Source: [Erwinia] mediterraneensis (lineage in GTDB: Bacteria > Pseudomonadota > Gammaproteobacteria > Enterobacterales > Enterobacteriaceae). From it: a stretch of DNA of 64,000 nt. Where the stretch lies: assembly GCF_900604315.1 (NCBI RefSeq), contig NZ_LR026978.1:1901615-1965614 (forward strand), read 5' to 3'. The translations under genes and the position numbers were made by a program. Under the pieces are notes generated by a model. It had not been told where the DNA came from, ran no database searches, and saw only the letters and a program-made list of their open reading frames with translations. Positions 16,618 to 26,032 of the stretch are shown here, piece by piece (the first letter of the stretch is position 1; each line of letters begins with the position of its first letter).

Positions 16618-17823
16618 ATGAATAATGAGACTCTTCTTCACGCTTCCTCTGCTACTCTCGTCGTACGTTTATTAAATGGCGTACTGCGCGGGTGTGAATA
16701 TACCTTAAATGCACCCACGTTATTTGTTTTCTCAGCGGACAATGACATTGTCTTACAGCAGCAGAGTAGCGTCCTGCCTGATAACGTGATTTATATTCCT
16801 GGGGCGGGTGACAATAATAATTTTGAACTTATCCCGCCAGCAGATAATCGTGATTCTGTTCTGATCCGCGAACTGAGCGAGTCAGAGGCGGTGGAGAAAA
16901 CAGTGGCTTTGCAACAGGTGACAGAAGTGGGAAACCTCGTCTTCGCCATACGCCATCACGATACCTGTTGGGATAAAAGCGTACTGGACTATCAGGTCAT
17001 GGAAATGCCAGCCAGACCGCTCAGGCTACGCAAAAACGGCTACTTCTGGCCGCTGATGTTATCGGCTCTGCTTGTCGCCAGCGCCGCTGCCGGAGGCTGG
17101 TATTTCCTGAACAGTCCGCAGCGGCAGGTTAATGAAATTTCTGCGCTGATGGGGAAGGGCGCGGGCGATTATTTTATTGCTCCCGGCCGGGATAAAATCA
17201 CCTATGTGGTGGTTTCCGGACAAGAGGCCCTGAACTGGACGCGCCAGACATTCATTAAATTTCCGCCGCCAGGCAAGGTAAAAGTGGTTAACAGCGCTGA
17301 GGAAGCAGACAGAATCGCACAATGGTTAACACAGCACTGGCAGGCGGTGAAATTCCATCGGGTTGACTTTTCCCGTCCGTATCGCCCTGTGTTGTGGTTA
17401 AGCCAGGAGCGGGGGCAGTTAACGGCGCAGGAGGAGGCCACGTTGCGCGCTGCGTTACTGGAACAACTTCCCTGGGCAAAAAATATTGTTTTTTCCACCG
17501 TCAAAGACAGACAGGTGGCGGCGGATGCCGAAAGCGGCTTAAGTAAAATCGCACAATATTTTAATAAAAGCAGTGAAAAAGACAGTGTGACCTATCTTAT
17601 TCACGGCGAACTGAATGATGCTGAACTGGAGGGATTAAAGAAATTTGTGACGGCATTTTATCAGCGCTGGGGTAACAATTATGTCAGTTTCGCCATTGAG
17701 CTGCAGGACAATCCGCTGAAAGACAAGTCGTTTAAATATGGCGACAAAGGATACATTAAACTCAAACCAGGTCACTGGTTTTTTGCCCAACCTCTTTATA
17801 AGGAAAATGTAAAAAATGGCTGA
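16618..17823 (+). CDS. sctD: T3SS inner-membrane ring protein SctD (PrgH/MxiG family)
   Basis: 401 residues against 392 in PrgH. A cytoplasmic FHA-like domain (~1-130) is followed by a membrane segment (~142-164, FWPLMLSALLVASAAAGGWYF) and a periplasmic ring-building region (~170-370). It forms the outer of the two inner-membrane rings with SctJ. The ATG at 16618 is the first usable start; the ATG at 16604 runs into a stop after six codons. First gene of the prgHIJK-orgAB-type operon; it overlaps sctF by 8 bp. Confidence 0.93.
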   Translation: MNNETLLHASSATLVVRLLNGVLRGCEYTLNAPTLFVFSADNDIVLQQQSSVLPDNVIYIPGAGDNNNFELIPPADNRDSVLIRELSESEAVEKTVALQQVTEVGNLVFAIRHHDTCWDKSVLDYQVMEMPARPLRLRKNGYFWPLMLSALLVASAAAGGWYFLNSPQRQVNEISALMGKGAGDYFIAPGRDKITYVVVSGQEALNWTRQTFIKFPPPGKVKVVNSAEEADRIAQWLTQHWQAVKFHRVDFSRPYRPVLWLSQERGQLTAQEEATLRAALLEQLPWAKNIVFSTVKDRQVAADAESGLSKIAQYFNKSSEKDSVTYLIHGELNDAELEGLKKFVTAFYQRWGNNYVSFAIELQDNPLKDKSFKYGDKGYIKLKPGHWFFAQPLYKENVKNG

Positions 17824-18097
17824 TAATAATACTAAACCCGTAGAACCAGTGCTTCCTAACCTGAGTTTTGATGCATTTCTGTCGCGCATTTCAGTGGGTT
17901 TTGATATTGGCGTTGCAGATTTAAATGACAAAATGAGAAAAGCCCTGGACCTTATGCAGAACGATCCCTCTAACCCGACTCTGCTGGCCAATTATCAGGC
18001 GGCATTGTCGGCGTATACTCTTTACCGTAACGCGCAATCGAACACGGTAAAAGTTTATAAAGATGTGGACGCTGCGATTATTTCCAACTTCCGCTAA
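17816..18097 (+). CDS. sctF: T3SS needle protein SctF (PrgI/MxiH family)
   Basis: 93 residues, slightly longer than PrgI (80) through an N-terminal extension. It polymerises into the hollow extracellular needle. The C-terminal signature LYRNAQSNTVKVYKDVDAAIISNFR is almost identical to PrgI (NLYRNAQSNTVKVFKDIDAAI and onward). The PSNP turn between the two helices is present (NDPSNPTLL). The start overlaps the sctD end (ATGG in a different frame), suggesting translational coupling. Confidence 0.97.
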   Translation: MADNNTKPVEPVLPNLSFDAFLSRISVGFDIGVADLNDKMRKALDLMQNDPSNPTLLANYQAALSAYTLYRNAQSNTVKVYKDVDAAIISNFR

Positions 18098-18156
18098 AAT
18101 ATTATGCAGTAAGCGGGCTGACGGCTCGCTTACTCTCTGAAACAGAGAAAAGAGAT

Positions 18157-18456
18157 ATGGAATTATCACGTTCATTTGCTGTTTCCTTATTGAATACCAC
18201 AGATAATGAATTTTCCTCAGGGGAAACGGAAACCCTGGATGCCCGCATGTTACAGGCGCTGGCAAAAAGCACTGTCGTCACGGGCATGGAAAAAGAGGCG
18301 GTGATGGAAGCAATACAGTATCCCTCTGTAACCTCCGACCCGGAGAAATTATTTAAAATCCAGCTGGCGACTTCCGATTATAATATTAAAGTTTCGCTTA
18401 TTTCGACCTTAACGCGTAAAGCCACTTCCGCTGTTGAAACCTTACTGCGTGCCTGA
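18157..18456 (+). CDS. sctI: T3SS inner-rod protein SctI (PrgJ/MxiI family)
   Basis: 99 residues (PrgJ 101). It forms the inner rod or adapter linking the needle to the export gate. The C-terminal helix region DPEKLFKIQLATSDYNIKVSL followed by STLTRKATSAVETLL is typical (PrgJ: LLQAQTQMANYNLTVSLISTLARKGVGAVETLLR-like). It starts at ATG 18157 behind AGAGATATGG-type purines and is followed two bases later by sctJ. Confidence 0.94.
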   Translation: MELSRSFAVSLLNTTDNEFSSGETETLDARMLQALAKSTVVTGMEKEAVMEAIQYPSVTSDPEKLFKIQLATSDYNIKVSLISTLTRKATSAVETLLRA

Positions 18457-18458
18457 AC

Positions 18459-19172
18459 ATGAAACGGTTGAAACTTATTTTCCCCTTAATGCTGTTTCTC
18501 CTCGTCGGCTGCCGTCAGCAGGAGCTATTAACAGAGCTCAATCAGACGCAGGCCAATGAAATAATGGCCCTGTTGCAGCGTAATAATATTGATGCCAGCA
18601 AACAGGATGCCGGAAAAACTGGCTATCGCATTCTGGTAGCAAAAGAGGATTTTCCTGCCGCGGTTGATCTTATGAATAGCTGGTCTTTGCCATCAAAGCC
18701 ACGGGTAGAGATCGCCCAGATGTTTCCGGCTGATTCGCTGGTGAGTTCACCGGTGGCGGAAAAAGCACGTCTCTACTCAGCGATTGAGCAGCGACTGGAA
18801 CAATCGCTGAAAACGCTGGATGACGTGATTTCTGCCAGCGTGCACGTCAGCTATGACCTGAATCAGATTGAGGGCAACGGCAAGGTCAGCGCGCCGCATC
18901 TCTCCGCCCTGGTGAAATATCAGCCGGGCAAAAAAGCGGAGTCACTGCTGATCGGCAACATCAAACGTTTCCTGAAGAACAGTTTTCATGACGTTGCTTA
19001 TGAGGATATTTCCGTGGTGCTGACGCCCGCAGAAGAGATTCACCCGCTGCCTGCGCAGCAGATACAGCGTTCCGGGTCACTTTCCGCTCTGTTACTGCTG
19101 CTGATTTCACTGCTGAGTGCGGCGGCGCTGGGCACCTGGTTCTGGCTGAAGCGACGGAAGGCGGAACAATGA
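18459..19172 (+). CDS. sctJ: T3SS inner-membrane ring lipoprotein SctJ (PrgK/MxiJ family)
   Basis: 237 residues. Signal peptide with lipobox LLVGC (Cys18), two periplasmic ring-building domains joined by a linker (RBM1 ~20-75, RBM2 ~95-170), and a C-terminal membrane segment (~210-231) ending in basic residues. Motifs QANEIMALLQRNNI, YSAIEQRLEQSLKTLDDVISASVHV and ALVKYQPG are family hallmarks. It is the inner ring partner of SctD. The 3' end overlaps sctK by 4 bp. Confidence 0.96.
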   Translation: MKRLKLIFPLMLFLLVGCRQQELLTELNQTQANEIMALLQRNNIDASKQDAGKTGYRILVAKEDFPAAVDLMNSWSLPSKPRVEIAQMFPADSLVSSPVAEKARLYSAIEQRLEQSLKTLDDVISASVHVSYDLNQIEGNGKVSAPHLSALVKYQPGKKAESLLIGNIKRFLKNSFHDVAYEDISVVLTPAEEIHPLPAQQIQRSGSLSALLLLLISLLSAAALGTWFWLKRRKAEQ

Positions 19173-19735
19173 AGATCGCACCGCTTGATCGGATCCTGTT
19201 TGATCCGGTGGCCTGGATCCATCCGCAGCAGATTACGATCCCGGCGATGTTCCGCCAGGGACGCTGCCGCAGCGTGATCAATGAGGTGTTGCGAAGCAAG
19301 TTTCAGCTTCCTGAGCCGAAAGCGGTGCCACAGGAGCAGGGCTTAACGCGTTTTTTTATTCGGCACTGGCCCCATTTGGCGCAGGCGGCTTTTTTACTCT
19401 GCTGTCAGCGCTACCGTGCAACGCTGATGCGTCAGGGCTTGTATGGTCGTTTGCCTGCAACAGTGCGCCAGTTTATGACGCTGGATCTGCTGCCTTCCTG
19501 CAGCCTGTTGCAGGAAGCGATCATAGGGCGCGAGGAGCTGAGCGCACGCATGACGTATGAACTTTCAGGCTTTGAACAGCAGATTGCCGCGCCATTACGC
19601 CCCTGTTTAGCGCTGCTCTTCCCGGCGCAAAAATCCCTGCAACGGGACGCCCGATCCGTCCCGGCTGTAGATCTGTTAACTCTGAAACTGGCTATCCAGC
19701 ATGCACAACGAAATGCATCATCCTTTACTGTCTGA
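19169..19735 (+). CDS. sctK: T3SS sorting-platform protein SctK (OrgA/MxiK family)
   Basis: 188 residues (OrgA about 199). It links the SctD ring to the SctQ pods of the cytoplasmic sorting platform. It starts with the typical MKIAPLDRILFDPVAWIHP (OrgA-like proteins have an early RILFDPxxYIHP motif) and contains a Leu-rich helical body. The ATG overlaps the sctJ stop (ATGA), and the 3' end overlaps sctL by 35 bp. It is assigned from the N-terminal motif and operon order. Confidence 0.88.
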   Translation: MKIAPLDRILFDPVAWIHPQQITIPAMFRQGRCRSVINEVLRSKFQLPEPKAVPQEQGLTRFFIRHWPHLAQAAFLLCCQRYRATLMRQGLYGRLPATVRQFMTLDLLPSCSLLQEAIIGREELSARMTYELSGFEQQIAAPLRPCLALLFPAQKSLQRDARSVPAVDLLTLKLAIQHAQRNASSFTV

Positions 19736-20423
19736 GGCAGAAGAAGGGGTCCTGATTAGCCGGGCTGCATGCCATCAGCACCGACGGGCAGAAGCCCTGA
19801 TAACAAACGCCCGGCAGCAGGCGAAGAAAATCATTGCGCACGCAGAGCGTGAAGCTGACCAGTTGCGCGCTGCAGGCTGGCGTCAGGGGTTCAGCGCTGG
19901 TTTCCTCAGCGCGGCGGAGCGCCTGGCGGAAGCGGGAACGCGTAATGAGGCGCTGCGGCAAAGGCTGCAGCGCGAATTGCAAAACGAGCTGATGGCGTTG
20001 CTGACAAAGGTATTGTACGACGCCGCCATTCTGCCTCAGCTGCTCTCTGGCTGGACGCAGCAACTTCCCGGCGAGGAAGAGGATCAGACACTGATCTTAT
20101 TGCTGCCTGAAGCCTGGCGACAAGAGGTTGGTCGTATGGCGGCTGCGTTGAGTGCAGCCAGTAAGCGCCCGTTACGTTATGAATATCATGCTGAAATGCG
20201 CTGCGTCATGAAGTATCGCGACAGCCTGGCCGAGTTCGCCCCGGAAGAGATCGCGCAGGAATACTGTGAAACGCTGCTGCAGCGTAAAGCGTTGTCGGCT
20301 GCCAGCCAGCAACTCACCGCTGACTATCTGTCACAACTGAAAGAGGCGCTGACCCAGCGCCTGGACAGGTTATGTCCGTTACCTGATACCCCATTAGCCG
20401 AAGAAGGAAACTCCAGTGATTAA
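19701..20423 (+). CDS. sctL: T3SS ATPase stator protein SctL (OrgB/MxiN family)
   Basis: 240 residues (OrgB 226). It has the peripheral-stalk (FliH/V-ATPase E) pattern: an N-terminal coiled coil rich in Ala, Glu, Arg (NARQQAKKIIAHAEREADQ) and a C-terminal mixed domain. It connects the ATPase SctN, encoded outside the window, to the sorting platform. It overlaps both neighbours (35 bp with sctK, 8 bp with the next small gene), so the operon is tightly coupled. Confidence 0.88.
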   Translation: MHNEMHHPLLSEAEEGVLISRAACHQHRRAEALITNARQQAKKIIAHAEREADQLRAAGWRQGFSAGFLSAAERLAEAGTRNEALRQRLQRELQNELMALLTKVLYDAAILPQLLSGWTQQLPGEEEDQTLILLLPEAWRQEVGRMAAALSAASKRPLRYEYHAEMRCVMKYRDSLAEFAPEEIAQEYCETLLQRKALSAASQQLTADYLSQLKEALTQRLDRLCPLPDTPLAEEGNSSD

Positions 20424-20631
20424 TGCTATTTCAACGGCAGCGGCAAAAGCAGCCGAAGCCAGTGCACAAAGCAGTCAAACAAATGATGCCACTGTCGGGC
20501 TGGCAGACAGAGTGCAGAAGACGAAAACAAGCGATATCGGTAACTGGTATACCCAAATCGTTTTTCATGACTATTTAAAAGGATTGATATTGTCGGACGG
20601 CATTGATACCGATAATCAACCGGAATGGTAA
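20416..20631 (+). CDS. Small 71-residue T3SS operon protein, unknown function
   Basis: Starts at GTG 20416, overlapping sctL by 8 bp, and overlaps the next lipoprotein gene by 7 bp, so it is almost certainly translated. The sequence is Ala/Ser-rich at the N-terminus (STAAAKAAEASAQSSQ), then polar, ending in FHDYLKGLILSDGIDTDNQPEW. There is no signal peptide, membrane segment or family I recognise. It sits where Salmonella has orgC and Shigella has mxiL, between the stator and lipoprotein genes. A secreted or chaperone-like accessory protein is possible but not shown. Confidence 0.65.
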   Translation: MINAISTAAAKAAEASAQSSQTNDATVGLADRVQKTKTSDIGNWYTQIVFHDYLKGLILSDGIDTDNQPEW

Positions 20632-21155
20632 CCCTTATTGTTATGTTAAGCAGAACCTTCGCGGTTATTACCCTCGGCACCGCGCTTTTACTGACCGCTG
20701 GCTGTACGACGCAGCCGTTTTCCGCCATTGCGGCGTCAAAGACGGCAGCTTGTCGTAGCGCGGATGCCACTCTCTCGCCCGCACTGATTTATGACATGAT
20801 GAACGCCTGTGTGCGTCAGCAAAATTATGATCGCGCCGTTACGCTGTATGCCCAGGCGGGCAGCTACAGTTGGTACGATGCGGCACAGGCAGACAGTGAC
20901 GCTGCACGTCAACAACATCAGGCGCTGCTGCGTGACGCGCTGGACAAGCTGAATGAGAGGCAGCGGGAAAGGCTCTGGCAGCAGCTGGGAGAGAGGTTGC
21001 AAGAGGCACCTGCGCGGGCTCAGGTCTGTCGTCAGGTGACGGCGCTCGGGCCTCCGCGCTACCCGGCTGATTTTATGCCCCGAGGTAAAGCGCGCACTGC
21101 GGATGCGCGGCTCTGGCAGCGTGCCGTAAATCACTATCTGCACTGCGCATCATAA
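20625..21155 (+). CDS. Lipoprotein in the pilotin (mxiM) position of the T3SS operon
   Basis: 176 residues from ATG 20625 (an ATG at 20643 gives a more usual signal peptide). Signal sequence with lipobox LLTAGC, then a mainly helical, TPR-like body with four or more cysteines (ACRS, NACVRQ, QVCRQV, HYLHCAS). Gene order SctD-F-I-J-K-L-small-lipoprotein mirrors Shigella mxiG-H-I-J-K-N-L-M, where MxiM is the outer-membrane pilotin for the secretin. The sequence does not resemble MxiM or InvH closely, so a pilotin role is inferred from position and lipidation only. Confidence 0.7.
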   Translation: MVTLIVMLSRTFAVITLGTALLLTAGCTTQPFSAIAASKTAACRSADATLSPALIYDMMNACVRQQNYDRAVTLYAQAGSYSWYDAAQADSDAARQQHQALLRDALDKLNERQRERLWQQLGERLQEAPARAQVCRQVTALGPPRYPADFMPRGKARTADARLWQRAVNHYLHCAS

Positions 21156-21162
21156 ATCTACC

Positions 21163-21189
21163 ATCAGATCACACTCAGCGTGATCTGAT
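21163..21189 (+). terminator. Hairpin ending the sctD operon
   Basis: ATCAGATCAC and GTGATCTGAT form a 10-bp perfect stem with a 7-base loop, starting 8 bp after the lipoprotein stop. There is no T run after it, so it may stabilise the 3' end instead of terminating by itself. Confidence 0.5.
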
Positions 21190-21547
21190 AACCACATGAT
21201 TTCCTCTCCATACGCCCGCTTAAGTAGGCCGAAAAATTTAATCTCATCTGAGGCGTAACCAAAATTTGCGCTTATTCAGCGAGGGAATCTGATTTTTTTC
21301 TTTGCGTCAGATTATCATCCGATAATTATGTAATCATAAAGTTACTCATTATTAAGGATAACATCACGGCAGGGAATGCCTTTATTTCAGGTAGTAGCTC
21401 AGGATTGTCATTATTTTTACCGCGCAGGCGCGGTTTATTTCTCAGGCATCAGCCAGCTTCTTTTCCATCTGCCGCATGTCAGCCTGAATAAGGTATTCCG
21501 GGAATTTAAATGCGTCTTTTAAAAAATAAATGCCCGGGAAGAAAATG
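21190..21547. other. Non-coding stretch before the invasin remnant
   Basis: About 360 bp, AT-rich at 21290-21360, with a GC hairpin ACCGCG-CAGG-CGCGGT at about 21419-21434 followed by TTTATTT, likely a terminator. I see no gene in it. The invasin remnant would have its promoter here. Confidence 0.4.
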
Positions 21548-22551
21548 ATTAAATATTATCGTGCAATGACCTGGCTACAGGTGATACTGCAGGCCAGTAT
21601 TCCTCTTCTGACGACGGTAACGCCGGTAGCAAAGGCCAGCCTGCATATAGAAGAAGAGCTGGCGATGCGCAAAAAAGTCTACACCCTGGCGCAAGGGGAA
21701 AATGTCAGTACGGTTGCCCAACGTGAGTCGCTGACGCCTGATCAACTCTGGTTGCTGAATCACTATCTCTTCCCGTCTCGGGAGAGTTTTGAACACGCCG
21801 GGGCGGGCGACGTCATCTCTCTTCCTTATTCCGGGCAGGATACGCAGTCCGTGCGTAGCGAACGAAAAAATAATAACCCTGAGCAGACACGCTACGCCAG
21901 CCTGGCTTCCCGGAGCGGGGCCCGGCTTGCCGCAAAGCGGCCCGGTGAAGCGTTGAGCCTGATGCTGGTGAAGGTTGCCAGTTACGATTACCAGTGCTTC
22001 AGAACGCAACTGGCAATTACGCCGCAGCGGCTGCCTGCGGATGGCCAGAGTGAGGCGGTGATCCAGTGGCGTATTAACACTCTTTACGATCGACCGGTAC
22101 GCGGTCTGGCGAAAAAACTCAAGCTCATCCTGCGCACCGTCAGCCGTTCCGGCCAGCTGGCGGGAACGCTTACCACCGTTGAAGAGCCTGAACCCGGGGA
22201 TTTCAGGCGGTGTTCACCTGCTTAACCCGTCCAGGCATGCTGACCTTATCTACCCGGCTGGAGGGCTCAGACTCTCCCTTTGCCTCCGCGGGCAACCCGC
22301 TCCCCAACCTCAGCGTCAACTGGTCAACAGATAAAGCGGATGTCTTACCGTTCTCCTCCCCGTCAGGCAAGGGGCGGGTGACGGCGCAGGCGGGTCAGTC
22401 GTGGCTGACAACCGGGGAGATTACTGTGAGAAACCTTACGCCAAAACAGATCTGGAGCAATCTGTTAGTCCACTCGCGTATTGAAACCCGGGCCGGCAGC
22501 AGGCCAGACGATGCCTGCCAGAAGACACATCAGGGGCTCCCGGCAAGATAA
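21548..22551 (+). pseudogene. Broken intimin/invasin-family gene (β-barrel deleted, frameshifted)
   Basis: The N-terminus MIKYYRAMTWLQVILQASIPLL is the long signal peptide of intimin/invasin-type inverse autotransporters, followed by a LysM-like segment (VYTLAQGENVSTVAQRESLTPDQLWLLN) and the start of the barrel domain (EQTRYASLASRSGARLA). Instead of the ~240-residue barrel, the frame jumps to an Ig-like repeat (ASYDYQCFRTQLAITPQRLPADGQ). It stops at 22225, and the Ig-like sequence continues in another frame (VFTCLTRPGMLTLSTRLEGS) until 22551. So there is a large internal deletion plus a frameshift near 22200. An outer-membrane adhesin is no longer possible. Confidence 0.75.
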
Positions 22552-22624
22552 TTACGCGGTGGCGACGGGCGACAGAATATGAAGATCCTATCAGGTAATC
22601 CACCCGCCTTACTATCTTGAGGTG

Positions 22625-22655
22625 AGAGCGAGCGTCGTGCCAGGACGCTCGCTCT
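22625..22655 (+). terminator. Strong hairpin downstream of the invasin remnant
   Basis: AGAGCGAGCGTC and GACGCTCGCTCT pair over 12 bp with a 7-base loop. The following bases lack a T run; a second GC hairpin with CTTTTT comes at about 22675-22700. Confidence 0.5.
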
Positions 22656-22699
22656 GTCCTGACAAATAACAATAACGCCGTCAGGCGCAGGCGGCTTTT

Positions 22700-23072
22700 T
22701 CCTGTCGCGAGTCAGGCGGACGCTTGACCTGTCTGCTCTTCAGCATGGCTTGCCGCTGCGCATGTTGCCAGCGTAGCCCATCAATCACCTTACATTAGGG
22801 CGCAATAATAATTTCCATCTCCGCGTGATATTTTAATAAGAAAAAAGAAAGGAAGTAATAAGGCGCAATAAGCCGATCACAGCGGTGTTAAAAAGCCTTT
22901 TTCCTGCAAGTAAGTTAACTTGTAATTGCTATTTTAATAAATAGCGAATGATAGTTTTTTGAATTAATGCTTTATTCGCTGCGGGCTGCCCTTATTCATG
23001 TCCCTTGTCTTTAGGATATCTGTTTAATGGCAGCGGCCGCGCTATTTACCTGCTTTATTTAAGGAGGTTAAT
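22700..23072. promoter_or_regulatory. AT-rich region upstream of the first ADP-ribosyltransferase-like gene
   Basis: No supported gene. From 22820 to 22970 it is strongly AT-rich. A perfect AAGGAGG ribosome site lies at 23061-23067, 5 bases before the TTG start of the toxin gene. I see no convincing -35/-10 pair to report. Confidence 0.45.
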
Positions 23073-25334
23073 TTGCCTGACGCCATCAACACGCTCGCGC
23101 CTTATAACCATCCGGTTATCTGTGATGACGATATCTATTATGACTGTATCGATTTCCTGCCGGAAAGCGGGGAAACAGCTGCTGCGCCCGCGCTGTCGCA
23201 ACAGTGTAAAGATGCATTGCTGGAAGCGGTGAAGATGATTTCCTTTGCCGAAGCACAGGTTGCCAGTCTGGCGACCCTGGATGCGCTGCTGAAAAAGCTG
23301 GGGCTTGCTCTTCCGCTTCATCAATTAAATGTGATCCTGGCCGCCCGGCAGGCTTACCGACAAGGGCTGGATATCAGCCATGCGTTCTCTCTGGCTTTGC
23401 CAGCATTATCCTGGTTACAACCAGAAATTATTCAGGATTTTGCCCTGACGATAAAAAATAAAATGGAAGAGTGGCTGGGAGAGAGCTGCGCCTGTTATCT
23501 GCAGCAGACACAGTATGGCGATCGGGCCGGAGCCGTCAGTTTTTTTCTGGCCATTCTCTTTTTAGCCATGCATTACGGGGCCAGCGCAGCAACGGAGAAT
23601 CAGGCGGAAACGCGTTTAATAAAAGGCACACGCTGGTTTTTATCGCTGTTTTATAACGTGCGCCATATATGGTCGCTGATTGCTGGTCTGGCAGAGACGA
23701 AGCAGACGGCAAGCCGCATCGATGATGAGGGAAATATTGCGCTGAGTTCGCAGGAAAAAAGCGTGCAAAAGCAGGAAAAAGCAGCGCGCAAGCAGGCTGT
23801 TATTGCAGGTTCGCTTAATCAGCAACAGGCAGAGGCAGCCTTTACCCATCATCAACCACCCGTGATGGCGACGCCGCCTGTTCAGCATGCGGAAAGCGCT
23901 CAGGCGGTGCAGCCGGAGGGCTCCCGGTTCTCCGCCCCGGTAACATGGCTGGACAATCTCTGGCGTAATCACCTGACGTTGCCGGGCGTCTCTGCGGGTG
24001 TCATCAGCGGCAATCCTTCCACACCGGATCTGTCGCAATTTTTGCAGCTGGCAACCGACGCTGCCACGGTATCAGGGGAAAGCGTCATGCGGGCGACAGA
24101 AGCAACAACCCTCAGCGATATCCGTTTTAATCTGAGCGCCATCACCACTTTCCAGCACTATTATCAGCAGCAGTGGCCCGATATGATTTCGTATGCCGCA
24201 ACGCTACTGCAACAGGCAGTCAAAGAGACCTTTGACGTTGAGCTTGATCCTGAAAACACCTGGCTGCATGCGTTCCTTTTAGGCAGCAATGCAGACACGC
24301 TGACCGGATTTGAGCATGTCGGCAAGCCAGCCTGGTCGAGAAAAGTAGTTACTCTTGTAATAACAGGGTTTCTGCCAGAAGAATATGAAAATGAAATCGG
24401 ATTAAAAGGTCTGTATGGGGTCTATAAGCAAAGCGCTGACCAGGCGTCGCATTTCGGCAAAAATAATGAAGCCGGGATTACCCCAGCCCAGCTGATGGAC
24501 GTCATCAGTAGCCTGAATTTTTATCAACGCTATACCGAAAAGCTGGAGGAATTCTGGAAAACCCCCAAAGTGCAGGAGCTGGAAAATATCATTAATTTTA
24601 TCCTGCAGGCGGCCCACCATTTTCATCAGGTCACGCCAGAAGATCAGGCGGTATTTTTTAAAGGGTGGGGATTAGCGCAGAATAAACAGCCAGAAGTCAG
24701 CCGCCACCTGTTACGGTTCAAAGAGTATTATGCAACGGAAATTATTATTTTCCGTCATCCCGATTCGCCAAAGATTTATCTCTATGATCCGCGGGGCGAT
24801 AGCCCGTTTATGATTTTCCCCGGCGAGTTCGAGATGAAATCCTGGTTTATTAACCGCTGCGCGGGTGAGGAGGAGCGGCAGAAAATCGCGCGTGCTTTCT
24901 CCGTTTACGATCGGCGCTGGGGTCTGGAGGAGGGGTTAGAGAAAGTCGGTGATCCTCAGGCCGATCCTAATGATTTTCTTGATGATTTTAGCTTCACTAA
25001 ACAGCCAGTACAGGGTGATCTGGCAGAGGCCATGGCTAAACGGCAAAAAGAGCGTGCCTGGTCTGATGCAGAAAATATTATCAAGAAAAAAAGCGCGATC
25101 ATTGTGGAACGTCTGGAACTCTGGTTACAGGCCTGTAATAAGGTGATTTTTAACCCGCTAACGCCCGTTATTGAACTGGGGATTGAAATAAGCAAAATCA
25201 TCGACGCGGACAGTTGGCAGGCGCGTAAAGCTGCGGCAACCAGGGTAGCTACCAACGCGACGCTGCTTTTGCTCACAGGAGCGGTTGGCTTTATTGAAAA
25301 GTATCTGGTCGAAAATACCGGTAATGGTCCCAAC

Positions 25335-25838
25335 TTATTGATAGTGTTTTATGTTCAGATAATGCCCGATGACTTTATCATGCAGCTCCACCGATTTTGA
25401 GAACGACAGCGACTTCCTTCCCAGCCTTGCCAGATGCTGCCTCAGATTCAGGTTATGCCGCTCAATTCGCTGCGTATATCGCTTGCTGATTACGTGCAGC
25501 TTTCCCTTCAGGCGGGATTCATACAGCGGCCAGCCATCCGTCATCCATATCACCACGTCAAAGGGTGACAGCAGGCTCATAAGACGCCCCAGCGTCGCCA
25601 TAGTGCGTTCACCGAATACGTGCGCAACAACCGTCTTCCGGAGCCTGTCATACGCGTAAAACAGCCAGCGCTGGCGCGATTTAGCCCCGACGTAGCCCCA
25701 CTGTTCGTCCATTTCCGCGCAGACGATGACGTCACTGCCCGGCTGTATGCGCGAGGTTACCGACTGCGGCCTGAGTTTTTTAAGTGACGTAAAATCGTGT
25801 TGAGGCCAACGCCCATAATGCGGGCGGTTGCCCGGCAT
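25335..25838 (-). CDS. insB: IS1 transposase InsB
   Basis: 167 residues, full length for IS1 InsB. It carries the DDE catalytic part ([39 protein letters not shown]). The active transposase is the InsAB' fusion made by a -1 frameshift at AAAAAAC (complement of 25775-25781). No internal stop or frameshift is seen. Confidence 0.97.
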
Positions 25839-26032
25839 CCAACGCCATTCATGGCCATATCAATGATTTTCTGGTGCGTACCGGGTTGAGAGGCTGTGTA
25901 TGTGAACTGTAACTGCCATGTTTTACGGCAGTGAGAGCAGAGATAGCGCTGATGTCCGGCAGTACTTTTACCGTTACGCACCACCCCGTCTGTAGCTGAA
26001 CAGGAGGGACAGCTGATAGAAACAGAAGCCAC
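25757..26032 (-). CDS. insA: IS1 protein InsA
   Basis: 91 residues, standard InsA length. It has an N-terminal zinc finger (CPSC and CSHC) and a helix-turn-helix ([19 protein letters not shown]) that binds the IS1 ends and represses transcription. Its 3' end overlaps insB, with the slippery A6C for frameshifting. Confidence 0.97.

Noticed and set aside
23005..23232. ATG-started frame as the start of the first toxin-like gene
   Set aside because: It is in another frame; the perfect AAGGAGG serves the TTG at 23073 and that frame runs 749 codons to IS1.
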